DNA of 64,000 nucleotides, from the NCBI RefSeq assembly GCF_040958695.1, contig NZ_CP162599.1, forward strand, positions 840,001 to 904,000, read 5' to 3'. The stretch comes from Ornithinibacillus sp. 4-3 (GTDB lineage Bacteria; Bacillota; Bacilli; Bacillales; Amphibacillaceae). The notes under the pieces were generated by a model, which made no database searches, was not told where the DNA came from, and worked only from the letters and a program-made list of their open reading frames with translations. This document shows positions 62,722 through 64,000 of the stretch, in pieces. Within the stretch, counting starts at the first letter, position 1. The number at the start of each line of letters is the position of its first letter. A program made the position numbers and the translations under genes.

Positions 62722-63219
62722 ATGGAGGCTTTGCGACTATTTAAGTATTCACGTATTTCTACTTTTATTGTGCTAAATAAGATTGATAAGGTTTTATGGG
62801 ATGTACAGCCTGAAGGTTATCCAAATACAATCCGCTGGAATGCTGGGCATGTTTATATTACAGCTGAGGATTTTCTCCATGATGCTGATTGTAACTATAC
62901 GGTTACTAAACCAGAATGGCTAAAATTATTTATTGATGGTACAAGCCCGATGGATTGGAGGAACAAAGAAGTTCCAAGTTCTGAAGAGATTATGCTTGCA
63001 TTAAAAGAGCAAGAAGAGAGAATTAATATTCATTTTCAAGATAAGTTGAAGCAACAAGCTTCTATTGCTCGAGATGTTAATGGAATGCTATTAGAAACAG
63101 TTGATTCTTCTGTACAATTCGTTACTTGGCATGAAGGTATCCACCTTGGCTTCATGAATGGTCTAAATAAACTATTTCAATCAGACTCATCTATCCAAGA
63201 GTTGGTTAGAAGTAGATGA
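62722..63219 (+). CDS. DinB_2-like protein
   Basis: 165 residues. The helical-bundle pattern has TIRWNAGHVYITAEDFLH (histidine in helix 2) and TWHEGIHLGFMNGLNKLF near the C-terminus with two more histidines, matching the DinB_2 metal site. Like other DinB superfamily members it has no known reaction. ATG 62722 follows AGAGAGG by 6 bases. A strong terminator follows. Confidence 0.82.
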   Translation: MEALRLFKYSRISTFIVLNKIDKVLWDVQPEGYPNTIRWNAGHVYITAEDFLHDADCNYTVTKPEWLKLFIDGTSPMDWRNKEVPSSEEIMLALKEQEERINIHFQDKLKQQASIARDVNGMLLETVDSSVQFVTWHEGIHLGFMNGLNKLFQSDSSIQELVRSR

Positions 63220-63230
63220 TTTTATGTGGA

Positions 63231-63272
63231 AATAGGCTTTAGCAATCCGATTTGGGATTGCTAAAGCCTATT
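63231..63272. terminator. Very strong bidirectional terminator
   Basis: AATAGGCTTTAGCAATCC (63231-63248) pairs perfectly with its complement at 63255-63272, an 18-bp stem between convergent genes. Confidence 0.92.
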
Positions 63273-63274
63273 TA

Positions 63275-64000
63275 TTATATCTTAATTGGAGCTCGTTTTA
63301 TTAATAAATAAATCAATAGCATAATGATAAAGAAAACTAAACAAACAACAGGTAATGCTAATCCTTGTGGTATTTTCTCTAATGCTACAAAGTTATCAAA
63401 TATTGGTATATCTAGTGTTAATCGGATCATAGTATCTTTTATTATGAAGAGTGCAGCCCCAATGATTATCACGATGATTCCAAGTATGACACCAAGCCGG
63501 TAGAACGCTGCGCCAATTAACCAGCCTATGATATAAAACATAAAAATGTTTAAAGCAAATAGCCCTAATGAAAGGAAAAAGCTTGATTCAACACTAACAA
63601 ATGGTGTGATAATAATACTTTGGACAATATCTCCTATGATATGTCCATCTGTATCAATTTCAATAATTTTAAACGGATTTTCTTCTAGCTCAATATTAGT
63701 AAAACGAGTGATGATAAACTGTTCAACTAAGTTGATGAGATAAAATAAAATTGGAATGATAATAGATAAACCTACAGCAGCAAGCATATTACCAAGAAAA
63801 TAATTTTTCCTTGTAATTCCGTTTCCTACATAATAAGAAAGAAAACTAATAGCAATTATTCCAATTACAAGCATATATATATTTCCAGCAATGTAACCAG
63901 CGCTGTAGAATGAATCTGCATTGTTCTTGAAAAAATACCTAATTACATGGACAACTAGGAAAATCCCAATAGCCCAAAATGTCCAATTTAATTGAATCCA
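63275..64000 (-). CDS. Integral membrane protein, 5' end beyond the window
   Basis: The frame remains open from the right edge to the stop at 63275, giving at least 241 residues; an internal ATG at 63874 is not the true start because the upstream residues (WIQLNWTFWAIGIFLVVHVI and YFFKNNADSFYSAG) are in frame and hydrophobic like the rest. At least six membrane helices are visible. One external loop of ~40 residues (NIELEENPFKIIEIDTDGHI) is acidic. The layout resembles ABC-2-type or YhfC-like bacterial membrane proteins, but no family was recognised. Confidence 0.75.
   Translation of the reverse strand, partial: WIQLNWTFWAIGIFLVVHVIRYFFKNNADSFYSAGYIAGNIYMLVIGIIAISFLSYYVGNGITRKNYFLGNMLAAVGLSIIIPILFYLINLVEQFIITRFTNIELEENPFKIIEIDTDGHIIGDIVQSIIITPFVSVESSFFLSLGLFALNIFMFYIIGWLIGAAFYRLGVILGIIVIIIGAALFIIKDTMIRLTLDIPIFDNFVALEKIPQGLALPVVCLVFFIIMLLIYLLIKRAPIKI

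Noticed and set aside
1..64000. tRNA, rRNA, insertion-sequence or prophage genes
   Set aside because: None was recognised: no transposase, integrase or phage structural protein among the translations, and no cloverleaf-like sequence was noticed by eye. A covariance search was not possible.

Overview
The window is a chromosomal stretch of a low-GC, Gram-positive, spore-former-like member of the Bacillaceae. AT-rich codon use, strong AGGAGG-type ribosome binding sites, frequent GTG and TTG starts, a collagen-like exosporium-type protein, and Zur, CsoR and CstR systems with matching operators all point that way. The style of the genes and the dispersed intergenic repeats suggest Oceanobacillus, Virgibacillus or a relative; this genus-level guess is inference. 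No rRNA, tRNA, CRISPR array, prophage or insertion sequence was recognised. Decay is common: an arsenite-permease-like gene, a catalase, an SDR gene and several smaller remnants are broken.

Layout. 1-1.46 kb: minus-strand collagen-like (Gly-X-Y) gene running off the left edge, with a 324-bp higher-order duplication. 1.7-3.0 kb: NTF2-like protein and a GNAT gene with a non-standard start. 3.1-6.0 kb: DNA-alkylation repair operon (adaA, adaB, AlkA-like glycosylase, SPL-type radical SAM protein). 6.2-17.5 kb: single genes (GyrI-like, Hsp33-like without its redox switch, EamA exporter divergent from a MocR regulator, MepB, DsbA-like, DinB) mixed with pseudogenes. 17.5-24 kb: TetR and two ABC exporters. 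24-26.3 kb: chromate transporter and a DUF368 (PopT-type) transporter. 27.3-32.4 kb: seven-gene unit of unknown membrane protein, CcdA, two TlpA/ResA-like thioredoxins, a two-component system and a class D sortase. 32.5-39.9 kb: sulfide/persulfide detoxification (LysR, SQR, DUF1641, CstB, TauE, glutaredoxin, CstR, CstA). 40-45 kb: a type I toxin-like locus, ArsR with an SRPBCC-DUF1801 fusion, methyltransferase, tandem-HTH MerR, VOC, a short structured transcript and an SDR. 45.6-53.3 kb: MalT-type regulator and a 1585-residue wall-anchored protein with an LPSTA sorting signal. 53.6-56.2 kb: TetR and an ABC-2 exporter. 56.4-59.3 kb: racemase, CsoR, DASS transporter. 59.5-62.6 kb: Zur-boxed zinc lipoprotein with a duplicated inserted domain, then a COG0523 zinc GTPase. 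62.7-64 kb: DinB-like gene and a truncated membrane-protein gene.

How the parts may work together. Sulfide is probably oxidised by SQR to persulfide, which CstB and CstA process; TauE may export sulfite or another sulfur anion; CstR senses persulfide through two cysteines and has twin operators before cstA. The CcdA/TlpA unit looks like an extracytoplasmic thiol-redox relay coupled to its own two-component system and sortase. The LPSTA sorting signal of the large surface protein resembles the LPNTA-type signals used by some class D sortases, so it is a candidate substrate. Zinc limitation should induce the AdcA-like lipoprotein and the ZagA-like GTPase through two adjacent Zur boxes.
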